Assembly (NCBI GenBank): GCA_020854035.1
Contig: JADZGE010000032.1
Location: 1 to 48,230, forward strand
Length of the DNA: 48,230 nt
DNA from: Burkholderiales bacterium
GTDB lineage: Bacteria > Pseudomonadota > Gammaproteobacteria > Burkholderiales > SG8-41
Direction: 5' to 3'
Part shown: in pieces, positions 36,242 to 44,014 of the stretch
Layout of the letters: every line of letters begins with the position of its first letter
Numbering within the stretch: position 1 is the first letter of the stretch
The notes under the pieces: model-generated
What the model was told of the DNA's origin: nothing
What the model saw: only the letters and a program-made list of their open reading frames with translations
The model's database searches: none
Program-made: the position numbers and the translations under genes

Positions 36242-37606
36242 ATGGCGGCGATGAAGGACAGGTTGCGGGTGCTCATCTCGACCGGCCACCTCGGCACCGC
36301 GCCCTCCGGGGCCGAGAGCTTCCGGCTCGGCATGGACTCGAATCCCGACTACGTGGTGGCCGATGCGGGCAGCTCCGACCCGGGTCCCGTCTACCTCGGC
36401 GAGGACACGACGCTCGGTCATTTCGTGCGCGAGGAGCTGGAGCTTTTCCTCGCCGCGTCGCGCGCGAAGCGCATCCCGCTCGTCATCGGTTCGGCCGGGG
36501 ACACCGGCAGCAATCGCGGTGTGGACGAGTTCGTCTCGATCGTGAAGGAACTCGCGCGGGAGCACCGGATTCCGAAGTTCCGCATCGGCTACTTCTACTC
36601 CGAGGTGCCGAAGGAGTATTTGCGCCGCAAGCTCGCGGGCGGGGCCGTGCTGGCGGGGCTCGGCGGATTTCCGCAGCTCACCGCGGAGGAGATCGACAGC
36701 GCGACGCGCATCGTCGCCGTTTCCGGCGTGCACCCTTTTCTCAGGCTCCTCGGCATGGGGGCGGATGTCATCATCGCCGGCCGGTGCGGCGACGTCTGCT
36801 TCACCGCGGGGCCCTGCATCCACCACGGTTTTCCGGAGGCGCTCGCCTACCACATGGGCAAGATGATCGAGTGCGCCTCGCTCGTCGCCGAACCCTTCAT
36901 GGGCAAGGAAACCATCGTCGGCACGATCTCGCGCGAGGACATACGCATCACGCCGTACCACCCGCAGCAGCGCTGCACGGTCGCCTCGGTCGCCGGGCAT
37001 TCGATGTACGAGCGGGAGACACCCTACTTCGAGCACGCGCTCGGCGGCACCCTCGACATGCGCGAGTGCCGCTACCAGCAGCACGACGCGCGCAGCGTGC
37101 GAATCGCCGGGGCGAAATGGCTCCCGGCGAGCGAGTTGCGCGTGAAGATCGAGGGCGCGAAGAAGATCGGGGAACGCTACATGGGATTCGTCGGGCTGCG
37201 CGACCCGCACGTCGTGGGCAACGTCGACGCCGCGATCGAGTGGTGCCAAAGCGCGGTGGCGAGGCGCTTCGGGAGCGAGCGCTACGAGCTCCACTTTCAC
37301 GTGTTCGGGCGCGACGGCGTGCTGAAGGACATGGAGCCGCTGCGGCAGGCGCCCGCCCACGAACTGGGCGTGGTCGTCGAAGGCGTCGCGGCGACCGACG
37401 CGCTCGCCGAGAAGATCACCGACTTCGCGGTGCGCATGTTCTTCCTCGTGCGCATTCCGGGGGTCAAGGGCACCGCCGGCGCCGCGGCGACGACCAAGAA
37501 GACGATGAAGTCTTCGCCCGGCTACACGTGGAACGTCAACCACACCGTGCCGATCGACGACCCGATGGAGCTTTTCCCCGTGCACCTCACGGAGGCGGGA
37601 GTATGA
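36242..37606 (+). CDS. Acyclic terpene utilisation AtuA-family (DUF1446) protein
   Basis: A 454-residue protein of the AtuA/DUF1446 family, whose founding member is needed for growth on acyclic terpenes in Pseudomonas but whose reaction is not established. The N-terminal Rossmann-like GSAGDTGSNRGVDEFV (near residue 84), MGADVIIAGRCGDVCFTAG (near 175) and HPQQRCTVASVAGHSMYE are strongly conserved-looking blocks. Unlike AtuA of terpene clusters, this form pairs with a DUF4387 gene and a Bug receptor and has no carboxylase subunits beside it, so terpene use is not implied. The ATG at 36242 is favoured; 36251 is possible. It overlaps the next gene by 4 bases (ATGA). Confidence 0.85.
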   Translation: MAAMKDRLRVLISTGHLGTAPSGAESFRLGMDSNPDYVVADAGSSDPGPVYLGEDTTLGHFVREELELFLAASRAKRIPLVIGSAGDTGSNRGVDEFVSIVKELAREHRIPKFRIGYFYSEVPKEYLRRKLAGGAVLAGLGGFPQLTAEEIDSATRIVAVSGVHPFLRLLGMGADVIIAGRCGDVCFTAGPCIHHGFPEALAYHMGKMIECASLVAEPFMGKETIVGTISREDIRITPYHPQQRCTVASVAGHSMYERETPYFEHALGGTLDMRECRYQQHDARSVRIAGAKWLPASELRVKIEGAKKIGERYMGFVGLRDPHVVGNVDAAIEWCQSAVARRFGSERYELHFHVFGRDGVLKDMEPLRQAPAHELGVVVEGVAATDALAEKITDFAVRMFFLVRIPGVKGTAGAAATTKKTMKSSPGYTWNVNHTVPIDDPMELFPVHLTEAGV

Positions 37607-37917
37607 CGAGGCTGAGCGAACTCGCCTCGACGATACGCAGCAAGAACGCGGGCGTGAACCAGATCACCTTCGACATCATCTTCCCCGACCGGGAGCGCTA
37701 CCGTCGCGTGCTCGCGTCCGGGGCGATTACGCGCGAGCGCATCGCGGCGCTCTACCGGATTCCACCGTCGCGAATCTCGGAGTTCGTCGCTTTCGACCCG
37801 GCGAACGCGATCAAATTCACGATCTATCGCGCGCGCCCGAGCGGCAGCCCCGGCGACTGGGACATCCTCGGCTGCCAGCAGTACGGGCCGCTGCTCGAGA
37901 TCGAGATCCCGGACTGA
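37603..37917 (+). CDS. DUF4387 family protein
   Basis: A 104-residue protein of the DUF4387 family, which has no known activity. LSELASTIRSKNAGVNQITFDIIF at the start and DWDILGCQQYGPLLEIEIP at the end are the family's typical ends. It follows the AtuA-family gene with an ATGA overlap, and the two families travel together in many proteobacteria, in places as a fused protein. They probably form one enzyme complex; the substrate is unknown. Confidence 0.85.
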   Translation: MTRLSELASTIRSKNAGVNQITFDIIFPDRERYRRVLASGAITRERIAALYRIPPSRISEFVAFDPANAIKFTIYRARPSGSPGDWDILGCQQYGPLLEIEIPD

Positions 37918-37974
37918 AGCCGGAACGGGCGCAGCCCGCGCAGCGAGGGACATCCCTGGTTCCTTCAAAGTCGC

Positions 37975-38000
37975 GATCGGCGGCAGATGAACGCAGATCA
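37975..38000. repeat. R2-like repeat downstream of the DUF4387 gene
   Basis: GATCGGCGGCAGATGAACGC is a variant of the TTCATCGGCG family read on the other strand. It lies in the 159-base gap between the convergent DUF4387 and P-loop genes, which shows no terminator. Confidence 0.5.
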
Positions 38001-38076
38001 GGACCGCGCCGGCACGAGTTCATTGCCCGGCGACGGCTGACCTCTGCCAGCGTCCTCTTGCTGCCGGCGCCCCCGT

Positions 38077-38664
38077 TCAGCGGCGCTCCGCGTGCGTCGC
38101 GTCCCGTGCGCCGGGGGATCGGGCGCCTTCCTGGCGAGCCCGCGCGTACTCCTTTCTCACCGACTCCAGGAACGCCTTCACGTCCCGCCTCGAGCGCAGA
38201 TGAAAGACGCGCTTCCCCTGTGCCGCCTCCGACACGTAGGAGCGGTACCGGGGCGTGAGACGAGTGTGACAGGGCCAGAGCACGCGATAACTGGAGATCG
38301 AGCTGCTTATGACCGGGCTGCCCTTCGGCCACCCTTGCGGGGCGACAAACAGACCCATGACGAGCCGCTTGGTCACCCACGCAAAGTGCACCGCAAGCGG
38401 CAAGTCGACGTGAATGAGCGTATCCGCTGCGTCGAACCGTTCCCACGCCGCGGTGATTCCGCCAAAGCCATCGATGATCCATTCCTCTTCGGCAAGCAGC
38501 GCCGCGTGCGCTCGCAGGTACTCTTCGCGCGGAACCCTGAGGCCGCCCTCCCGGTACTCGAGCTCGTCGACGACCGCGAGCCGCAATCCGGTAATCGCGG
38601 CCAGTTCACGGGCGAGCGTCGACTTGCCGCCCCCGGCGTTACCGAATATGGCGACTCGTTTCAT
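38077..38664 (-). CDS. P-loop NTPase, FlaR/adenylate kinase-like
   Basis: A 195-residue P-loop protein similar to small kinases once annotated as FlaR (DNA topology modulation) proteins. The Walker A motif is GNAGGGKST (residues 8-16), followed by VVDELEYREGG and EEWIIDGFGG, and a helix WVTKRLVMG. A lid-like arginine-rich segment (FHLRSRRDVKAFLESV) lies near the C-terminus. The last 25 residues are charged and low complexity. A nucleotide kinase activity is possible; the phosphate acceptor is unknown. It is flanked by intergenic repeats on both sides. Confidence 0.85.
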   Translation of the reverse strand: MKRVAIFGNAGGGKSTLARELAAITGLRLAVVDELEYREGGLRVPREEYLRAHAALLAEEEWIIDGFGGITAAWERFDAADTLIHVDLPLAVHFAWVTKRLVMGLFVAPQGWPKGSPVISSSISSYRVLWPCHTRLTPRYRSYVSEAAQGKRVFHLRSRRDVKAFLESVRKEYARARQEGARSPGARDATHAERR

Positions 38665-38689
38665 GCTGCCCCGTCATGCAGTCAGGTTT

Positions 38690-38726
38690 GCGAACTGCGA
38701 GCTGCGAGCCACGGGCCACGGGCTAC
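38690..38726. repeat. R3 repeat upstream of P-loop gene
   Basis: Degenerate units of the type GAGCTGCGAGCCACGGGCCA run up to the pyrD stop codon, next to the R2 copy at 38727-38765. Confidence 0.55.
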
Positions 38727-39823
38727 GATCGGCGTTCATCGGCGTTCATCCGCGGCTGAATGGCTTCCCGACTCGAACGGCCGGCATGGATCGGCGGCTC
38801 ATCGCGCCGCTCACACAGGGCAGCGACGCACTCGCCGACGAGCCCGGGGCCGCGGTAAATCAGCCCGGTGTAGACCTGCACCAGGCTCGCGCCCGCCGCG
38901 ACCTTCTCCCGCGCATCCGCGCCGCTCATGATCCCACCCACGCCGATTACCGGCACTTCGCCCGCCAGCGCCTCCGCGAGCGCCCGCAACGCCGCGCTCG
39001 AGCGCGCCGCGAGCGGTGCGCCGGAGAGCCCCCCAGCCTCGGACCCGTGCGGCAGTCCCTCCACGCCCTCGCGCGCGAGCGTCGTATTGGTCGCGATGGC
39101 GCCCTCGATCCCGTGGCGCCTCAACGCACCCGCGATCGCGCCGATCTCCTCCGCGGCGAGGTCGGGCGCGATCTTCACGACGAGCGGCACGTGACGGCCG
39201 TGCGCCTGCGCGAGCGCGCGCTGCTCGCGCTTCAACGCGCCGAGCAGCCGGTCGAGCTCGTCGCTCCCTTGCAGCTCGCGCAGCCGCTGCGTGTTCGGCG
39301 AGGAGATGTTGACGGTCACGTAGCTCGCGAGCGGGTAGACCTTGCGCAGGCAGGCGAGGTAATCGTCGGCCGCGCGCTCGATCGGCGTATCGGCATTCTT
39401 GCCGATGTTGATGCCGAGCACGCCGCGGAAGGCGGCGTTGCGGACGTTCTCGACCAGGCGGTCGGCGCCGTCGTTGTTGAAACCGAGACGGTTGATGAGC
39501 GCGCGCGCGGGCGGCAGGCGGAAGAGGCGCGGGCGCGGGTTGCCGGGCTGCGGTCGCGGGGTTACGGTGCCGATTTCGATGTAGCCGAAGCCCAATGCGG
39601 CGAGCCCGTCGATGCACTCGCCGTTCTTGTCGAGACCCGCGGCGAGCCCGACCGGGTTGGGGAAACGGATCCCCATCGCCTCCCTCGCGCACGCGTGCGG
39701 CGCGGCGGTGGCCGGGACGAGCCCGAGGCGGTGCAGGCGCGCGAGCGCACCCAGCGCCAGGCGATGCGCGGACTCGGGATCCGCCGCGAACAGCAGCGGC
39801 CGCAGCAGGTCGTAGGAAGTCAT
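38723..39823 (-). CDS. pyrD: Dihydroorotate dehydrogenase (quinone), class 2
   Basis: A 366-residue inner-membrane-associated flavoenzyme that oxidises dihydroorotate to orotate with quinone, the fourth step of pyrimidine synthesis. The class 2 N-terminal helices ([20 protein letters not shown]) are present; [24 protein letters not shown] (near the catalytic serine) and [29 protein letters not shown] bind FMN and substrate. The enzyme is longer than the E. coli protein; the last 13-14 residues are encoded by an R2 repeat. The start at 39823 places a TAGAAT element 7 bases upstream. It follows bpt in the order aat-bpt-pyrD. Confidence 0.95.
   Translation of the reverse strand: MTSYDLLRPLLFAADPESAHRLALGALARLHRLGLVPATAAPHACAREAMGIRFPNPVGLAAGLDKNGECIDGLAALGFGYIEIGTVTPRPQPGNPRPRLFRLPPARALINRLGFNNDGADRLVENVRNAAFRGVLGINIGKNADTPIERAADDYLACLRKVYPLASYVTVNISSPNTQRLRELQGSDELDRLLGALKREQRALAQAHGRHVPLVVKIAPDLAAEEIGAIAGALRRHGIEGAIATNTTLAREGVEGLPHGSEAGGLSGAPLAARSSAALRALAEALAGEVPVIGVGGIMSGADAREKVAAGASLVQVYTGLIYRGPGLVGECVAALCERRDEPPIHAGRSSREAIQPRMNADERRS
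38727..38765. repeat. R2 repeat encoding the PyrD C-terminal tail
   Basis: Two units of GGCGTTCATC (38731-38750) followed by CGCGGCTGAA. On the minus strand this encodes the terminal PyrD residues [13 protein letters not shown]. Confidence 0.7.
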
Positions 39824-39830
39824 CGAGAGC

Positions 39831-39836
39831 ATTCTA
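39831..39836 (-). promoter_or_regulatory. -10 element at pyrD start (leaderless candidate)
   Basis: TAGAAT on the minus strand, followed by 7 bases (GCTCTCG) and the pyrD ATG. No Shine-Dalgarno is present in that space. An upstream ATG (39832) overlaps the hexamer and would be out of the transcript. Confidence 0.45.
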
Positions 39837-39946
39837 CCGGCCGGGTCCAGCCGCGCCGCTCCCGTCATGACGGCGCCCGCAATCGTGCTGCCGGCGCGAT
39901 CCCGCGGGCAGCGGCGGGGAGCGGGGGGCGCTCGTCAAGTGCCGGT

Positions 39947-40678
39947 TTACGGCGTCCCGGTCACCGGCTGCCAGCGCCCGTCCACGAGTCCCTGCATCGG
40001 CTGGAACTGGATCTTGTAGGCCATCTTGCGGCTTTGCGCGATCCAGTAGCCGAGGTAGAGGTAGGGCAGGTCGAGCTGCCGGCAGAGCTCGATCTGCCAC
40101 AGGATGTTGTAGGTGCCGAAGCTCGCCCCCGGGATGTCGGGGTCGAAGAACGTGTACACGGAGGAGAGCCCGTCCTGCAGCTCGTCCACGATCGACACCA
40201 TGCGCAGGGCCCCGTCCTCGCGGAACTCGATCAGGCGGGAGTCCACGTTGCTTTGCAGCAGGAAGTGACGGTACTGCTCACGGCTGTCCTGGTCCATACC
40301 GCCGCCGGCGTGGCGGCGCGACTGGTAGCGGAGGTAGAGCGCGTAGTGCTCGGGGCTGTACTTGAGCTCGAGCATGCCGCTCCTGAGCGCAGCGTGGCGG
40401 CGCCAGATGCGCCGCTGCGCCCGCGAGCGCTGGAATTCCCCGGCCAGTACTCTCACCGGCACGCATGCACGGCAGCGGTCGCAGCACGGCCGGTAGGTGA
40501 ACGCGCCGCTTCTGCGGAAGCCCGCGCGCACGAGCTCGCTGTAGACGGGCGCGTCGATGAGATGGCTCGGCGTGGCGACTTGGGAGCGCGCCACGCGGTC
40601 GGTGAGGTAGCTGCACGGGTACGGCGCAGTCGTGTAGAACTGCAGTACCGACAGCGGAAACTCAGTGAGGTAGGTCAT
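39947..40678 (-). CDS. bpt: Aspartate/glutamate leucyltransferase (N-end rule)
   Basis: A 243-residue bacterial relative of eukaryotic arginyltransferase that joins leucine to proteins with N-terminal Asp or Glu, marking them for ClpSAP. The N-terminal cysteine-rich motif PYPCSYL and [13 protein letters not shown], and the C-terminal [27 protein letters not shown] block, are diagnostic. Its first 17 bases overlap the end of aat, so the two N-end rule transferases are co-translated, and pyrD follows. Confidence 0.95.
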   Translation of the reverse strand: MTYLTEFPLSVLQFYTTAPYPCSYLTDRVARSQVATPSHLIDAPVYSELVRAGFRRSGAFTYRPCCDRCRACVPVRVLAGEFQRSRAQRRIWRRHAALRSGMLELKYSPEHYALYLRYQSRRHAGGGMDQDSREQYRHFLLQSNVDSRLIEFREDGALRMVSIVDELQDGLSSVYTFFDPDIPGASFGTYNILWQIELCRQLDLPYLYLGYWIAQSRKMAYKIQFQPMQGLVDGRWQPVTGTP

Positions 40679-41360
40679 CGTCGAGCCGCCACGCTCCCGG
40701 TCCTCCCGGGTAGTTTACCAATTCCGCGAGCCGGCGCATGAACTGCGCGCGGGGTATCTCGCGGGCGCCGAGCCGGGCGAGATGTGCCGTCGCCATCTGG
40801 CAGTCGATCAGGCCGTAGCGCCAGCGGGCGAGCTGGCGCGCGAGGTGGGCGAGCGCGATCTTGGAGGCGTCGGTGACGCGCGCGAACATCGATTCGCCGA
40901 AGAACGCCCGGCCGAGCGCGACGCCGTAGAGCCCGCCCGCCAGATCGCCGTCGATCCAGGTCTCGACGCAGTGCGCGTGGCCGGCCCGATGCAGCGCCTC
41001 GTAGGCCTCGACCATGCCGGGCGTGATCCAGGTTCCCGGCTGGCCGGCGCGGGGCGCGGCGCAGGCCCGCACGACGGCGCCGAAAGCGGTATCGGCGCGC
41101 ACTTCGAAATCGCGGCGCTTCAACCTCTTGCCGAGCGAGCGCGAGACCTTCAGCTCCCCCGGCACGAGCACCATTCTGGGGTCCGGGCTCCACCACAGGA
41201 TCGGCTGGCCGTCGCTGAACCAGGGGAAGATGCCGCGGCGATAGGCATCGACGAGGCGCGCGACGGACAGATCGCCCCCCGCGGCGAGGAGGCCATTCGG
41301 CTCCCGGAGAGCCCTGCCGATGGGCGGGAAATCGTCGCCGGGGCGCAGCCAGGGAATCAT
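40662..41360 (-). CDS. aat: Leucyl/phenylalanyl-tRNA-protein transferase
   Basis: A 232-residue transferase that adds Leu or Phe to proteins with N-terminal Lys or Arg, the other branch of the bacterial N-end rule. The signature [21 protein letters not shown] is at about residues 45-65, and [20 protein letters not shown] and [22 protein letters not shown] follow. The ATG at 41360 starts at the conserved [18 protein letters not shown] ends 6 bases before it, which fits a leaderless transcript; the intervening GCCGGG is a poor Shine-Dalgarno. Confidence 0.96.
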   Translation of the reverse strand: MIPWLRPGDDFPPIGRALREPNGLLAAGGDLSVARLVDAYRRGIFPWFSDGQPILWWSPDPRMVLVPGELKVSRSLGKRLKRRDFEVRADTAFGAVVRACAAPRAGQPGTWITPGMVEAYEALHRAGHAHCVETWIDGDLAGGLYGVALGRAFFGESMFARVTDASKIALAHLARQLARWRYGLIDCQMATAHLARLGAREIPRAQFMRRLAELVNYPGGPGAWRLDDDLPH

Positions 41361-41366
41361 CCCGGC

Positions 41367-41372
41367 ATTGTA
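41367..41372 (-). promoter_or_regulatory. -10 element at aat start (leaderless candidate)
   Basis: TACAAT on the minus strand followed by six bases (GCCGGG) and the aat ATG. It would start the aat-bpt-pyrD operon transcript at or near the first codon. Confidence 0.45.
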
Positions 41373-41475
41373 CGCATGCGCCGGGACGAAGCGCCGGCGC
41401 GGCCGCCGCCGGGGTGTTGCCCGCATCATCCCGCGATCCGCGTCCGCCGGACACGTGCCTGTCGTGAAACGGGTG

Positions 41476-42564
41476 CTACAGGTGTCGCGGTGGCGGCGTG
41501 CCCCGCTCCGCGTCCAGCGCGGGCACGCGCAGCACGCGCCAGAGCGTGGCCACCGCGCCCAGCATGGTGAGGGTCCACGCCCCGAGCGCGACCCAGATCA
41601 TCGCGTGCGGTATCCACCGCAGCGGCGGAAAGTCGGCCGCCAGCGAGAGCCGGTAGGTGGCGAGCGTATACATGCCGAGCGGGAAGACGAGGCTCCAGAA
41701 CATGGGATGGTAGGCAAACGGTTCCTTGCGCAGCACGTACTTCCAGACGCCCAGGATGACGAGCATCGGTATCCACCACGTGGCCCACGCCCACAGGATG
41801 AGCGTCGTCCCGTCCACGAACGGGCGCAGCGCGAGCAGGAAAGGCATGCCGGGATCGGTAAGGATCAACGCCGAGCCGGCGTTCACTCCGATCGCGGCCG
41901 CTCCCATCACCACCCAGAAGAGCGGCGTCACATCCCGCGGCTCCACGCGCAGGAAGAACAGCCGGTAGCTGAAGAGCGTGATGAAAATGCCGTAGAAGAC
42001 GACGCCGATGCCCCACAGCGCGTGGATCAGCACGAATGCCGTCGGCGCGGCCGCTCCGAAATGCGGCGCGAGCTGCGCGCCGAGCAGCACCAGCGACTCG
42101 GTGCCGACGATGGCGATCAGCCAGCCGCCGTGCACGAGATCGGCGCCGCTTTCCGTGTTGATGAAGGTGAGCACGCTGAAGCTCACGTAGCCGAGCAGCG
42201 TCCACAACGCCAGCGCAACGAGCCAGAACGCGGTGGCGAGTTCGACGTTGCCGCGCAGCGCAAGCTGCAGCCCGAAGACATCGCAGGCGGCCACGATCGT
42301 GAAGAAGGAGAAGACGAGCCGCGGATTGACCACGTCCGCGAGCAGTTCGCGCCGGAAGCACGCCGTGCGCAGCAGGAGCGCGAGGATGAGCGCCGGGAAG
42401 GCCACGATGTTCACGGCGAGCAGAAAGTGCGAGAGCCCGGGGCGGCCGAGGTGCCATGCGGCGTTGGAGATGATCCCCGTCGCCATCACGAGCGCAAAGT
42501 AACCGGGATAGAGTCCCCGAACCTGCTCGCTGATCCGGTCGAGCACGCCATCCCGTCGCGTCAT
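41476..42564 (-). CDS. TDT/SLAC1-family transporter (tellurite resistance/dicarboxylate type)
   Basis: A 362-residue membrane protein with about ten hydrophobic helices in the pattern of the TDT family (TehA, Mae1, SLAC1). The opening [20 protein letters not shown] is the first helix of the family, and [20 protein letters not shown] and [19 protein letters not shown] are later ones. Members carry malate, sulfite, chloride or nitrate, so the substrate is not known; the nitrate-reduction context makes an anion link attractive. GATAAT ends 6 bases before the ATG, and the FNR-type box at 42629-42642 is centred 71.5 bases upstream of a start at that ATG. Confidence 0.87.
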   Translation of the reverse strand: MTRRDGVLDRISEQVRGLYPGYFALVMATGIISNAAWHLGRPGLSHFLLAVNIVAFPALILALLLRTACFRRELLADVVNPRLVFSFFTIVAACDVFGLQLALRGNVELATAFWLVALALWTLLGYVSFSVLTFINTESGADLVHGGWLIAIVGTESLVLLGAQLAPHFGAAAPTAFVLIHALWGIGVVFYGIFITLFSYRLFFLRVEPRDVTPLFWVVMGAAAIGVNAGSALILTDPGMPFLLALRPFVDGTTLILWAWATWWIPMLVILGVWKYVLRKEPFAYHPMFWSLVFPLGMYTLATYRLSLAADFPPLRWIPHAMIWVALGAWTLTMLGAVATLWRVLRVPALDAERGTPPPRHL

Positions 42565-42570
42565 CGGCGG

Positions 42571-42576
42571 ATTATC
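42571..42576 (-). promoter_or_regulatory. -10 element at TDT transporter start (leaderless candidate)
   Basis: GATAAT on the minus strand is followed by six bases (CCGCCG) and the ATG. If transcription starts at the A of the ATG (42564), the FNR-type box centre is at -71.5. Confidence 0.5.
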
Positions 42577-42628
42577 CCACGTTCCGGGGGCACGGGACCC
42601 GCCGCGGCCGCTTCGCGGAATGCTTGTA

Positions 42629-42642
42629 TTGATCTGGATCAA
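42629..42642. promoter_or_regulatory. FNR/Anr/Dnr-type binding site
   Basis: TTGATCTGGATCAA is a perfect match to the FNR consensus TTGAT-N4-ATCAA. It lies between the TDT transporter and narK. Centred at 42635.5, it would be at -41.5 for a narK start near 42677 (class II activation) and at -71.5 for the leaderless TDT transcript (class I). Anaerobic control of the nar genes by FNR-type regulators is well established. Confidence 0.9.
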
Positions 42643-42727
42643 GACGGTACGATCGGAGTTCGTTCATTGTCCGGCGTGCTGGCCTGGCATCTTCCCGCCG
42701 CGCGGATCCTTCACGAAACCCCCGATC

Positions 42728-44011
42728 ATGAACAACAAGCAGGCAATAGCGGTCCTGTTCGCGAGCACCCTTGCGTTCACGGTTTGTTTCGCGGTGTGGA
42801 TGATGTTCGCCATCATCGGCATACCGATCAAGGAGTCGCTGAAGCTCGGCGATACCGAGTTCGGGCTGCTCGCTGCGATGCCCGTCCTCACCGGGGCCGT
42901 GCTTCGCCTCCCGCTCGGTATCCTCACCGATCGCTTTGGCGGTCGCGCCGTGTTCTTTGCGCTGCTCCTCGGGAGCGCCGTGCCGGTCTATCTCGTCGCG
43001 TACGCCACGGCGTACTGGCATTTTCTCGCGCTCGGTTTCGTGCTCGGCGTCGTGGGCGCCTCGTTCGCGGTAGGAACCCCGTACGTCGCCCGCTTCTTCG
43101 ACCAGAGCCGCCGGGGCTTCGCGATGGGCGTGTTCGGCGCCGGAACGAGCGGCGCGGCGATCAACATGTTCATCGCGCCGCAGATCATCGCGGCTTTCGG
43201 CTGGCAGATGGTGCCCAAGGTCTATGCGGTCGCGATCCTCGTCACCGCCGCGGTGTTCCGGGTGTTCGCGCACCCCGACCCGGGCGCCGGCAAGGCGGGA
43301 GCGGGATTGATGCAGCAACTTGCCGTGCTGAAGGACCGGCGGGTCTGGAAGTACTGTCAGTACTACTCGATCGTGTTCGGCGGCTTCACCGCGCTCTCGC
43401 TGTGGATGCCGCAGTACTACGTCAAGGAATACGGCCTCACCATCGGGCAGGCCGCACTGATGGCGGCGGCGTTCTCGCTGCCGGCGGGCGCGCTGCGCGC
43501 GCTGGGCGGCTGGCTCTCGGACCGGTTCGGCGCCCACGAAGTCACCTGGTGGGTGCTGTGGGTCGCCTGGATCTGCCTTTTCATTCTTTCCTACCCGAGG
43601 TTCGATCTGACCGTCTATACGGTATCGGGTTCCGAGACATTTCGTATCGCGGTGGTGCCCTGGATATTCACGCCGCTGCTCTTCGTCATGGGCATTGCCT
43701 TCGCCTTCGGGATGGCCTCGACTTTCAAGTACATCGGCAATGACTTCACGCAGAACATGGGTATCGTGTCGGGGATCGTGGGGCTTGCGGGCGGGCTCGG
43801 CGGGTTCCTGCTGCCCATCCTGTTCGGCGCGCTGGTCGATCTTCTGGGAGTGCGCTCGACGTGCTTCATGCTACTCTACGGCATTACCTGGGTGTCGCTC
43901 ATCCTGATGTACGTGACGGAAGTCTGGCATGCGCCGATCCTCGGCGATGCACGAAGTGCGTCCGGCGTCACGCCCGCAGCTTCTTCCTCAACCCCTGACT
44001 CCCGCAGGTAG
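42728..44011 (+). CDS. narK: Nitrate/nitrite MFS transporter
   Basis: A 427-residue major facilitator with 12 predicted helices that imports nitrate and/or exchanges it for nitrite. The N-half has TDRFGGRAVFF after helix 2-3 (the MFS loop motif) and GVVGASFAVGTPYVARFFDQSRRGFAMGVFGAG, a nitrate-signature glycine-rich helix. A second glycine-rich block, NMGIVSGIVGLAGGLGGFLLP, sits in the C-half. The ATG at 42728 begins a normal first helix. The 5' untranslated region contains the FNR-dependent start. narG follows after 3 bases. Confidence 0.95.
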   Translation: MNNKQAIAVLFASTLAFTVCFAVWMMFAIIGIPIKESLKLGDTEFGLLAAMPVLTGAVLRLPLGILTDRFGGRAVFFALLLGSAVPVYLVAYATAYWHFLALGFVLGVVGASFAVGTPYVARFFDQSRRGFAMGVFGAGTSGAAINMFIAPQIIAAFGWQMVPKVYAVAILVTAAVFRVFAHPDPGAGKAGAGLMQQLAVLKDRRVWKYCQYYSIVFGGFTALSLWMPQYYVKEYGLTIGQAALMAAAFSLPAGALRALGGWLSDRFGAHEVTWWVLWVAWICLFILSYPRFDLTVYTVSGSETFRIAVVPWIFTPLLFVMGIAFAFGMASTFKYIGNDFTQNMGIVSGIVGLAGGLGGFLLPILFGALVDLLGVRSTCFMLLYGITWVSLILMYVTEVWHAPILGDARSASGVTPAASSSTPDSRR

Positions 44012-44014
44012 ATC

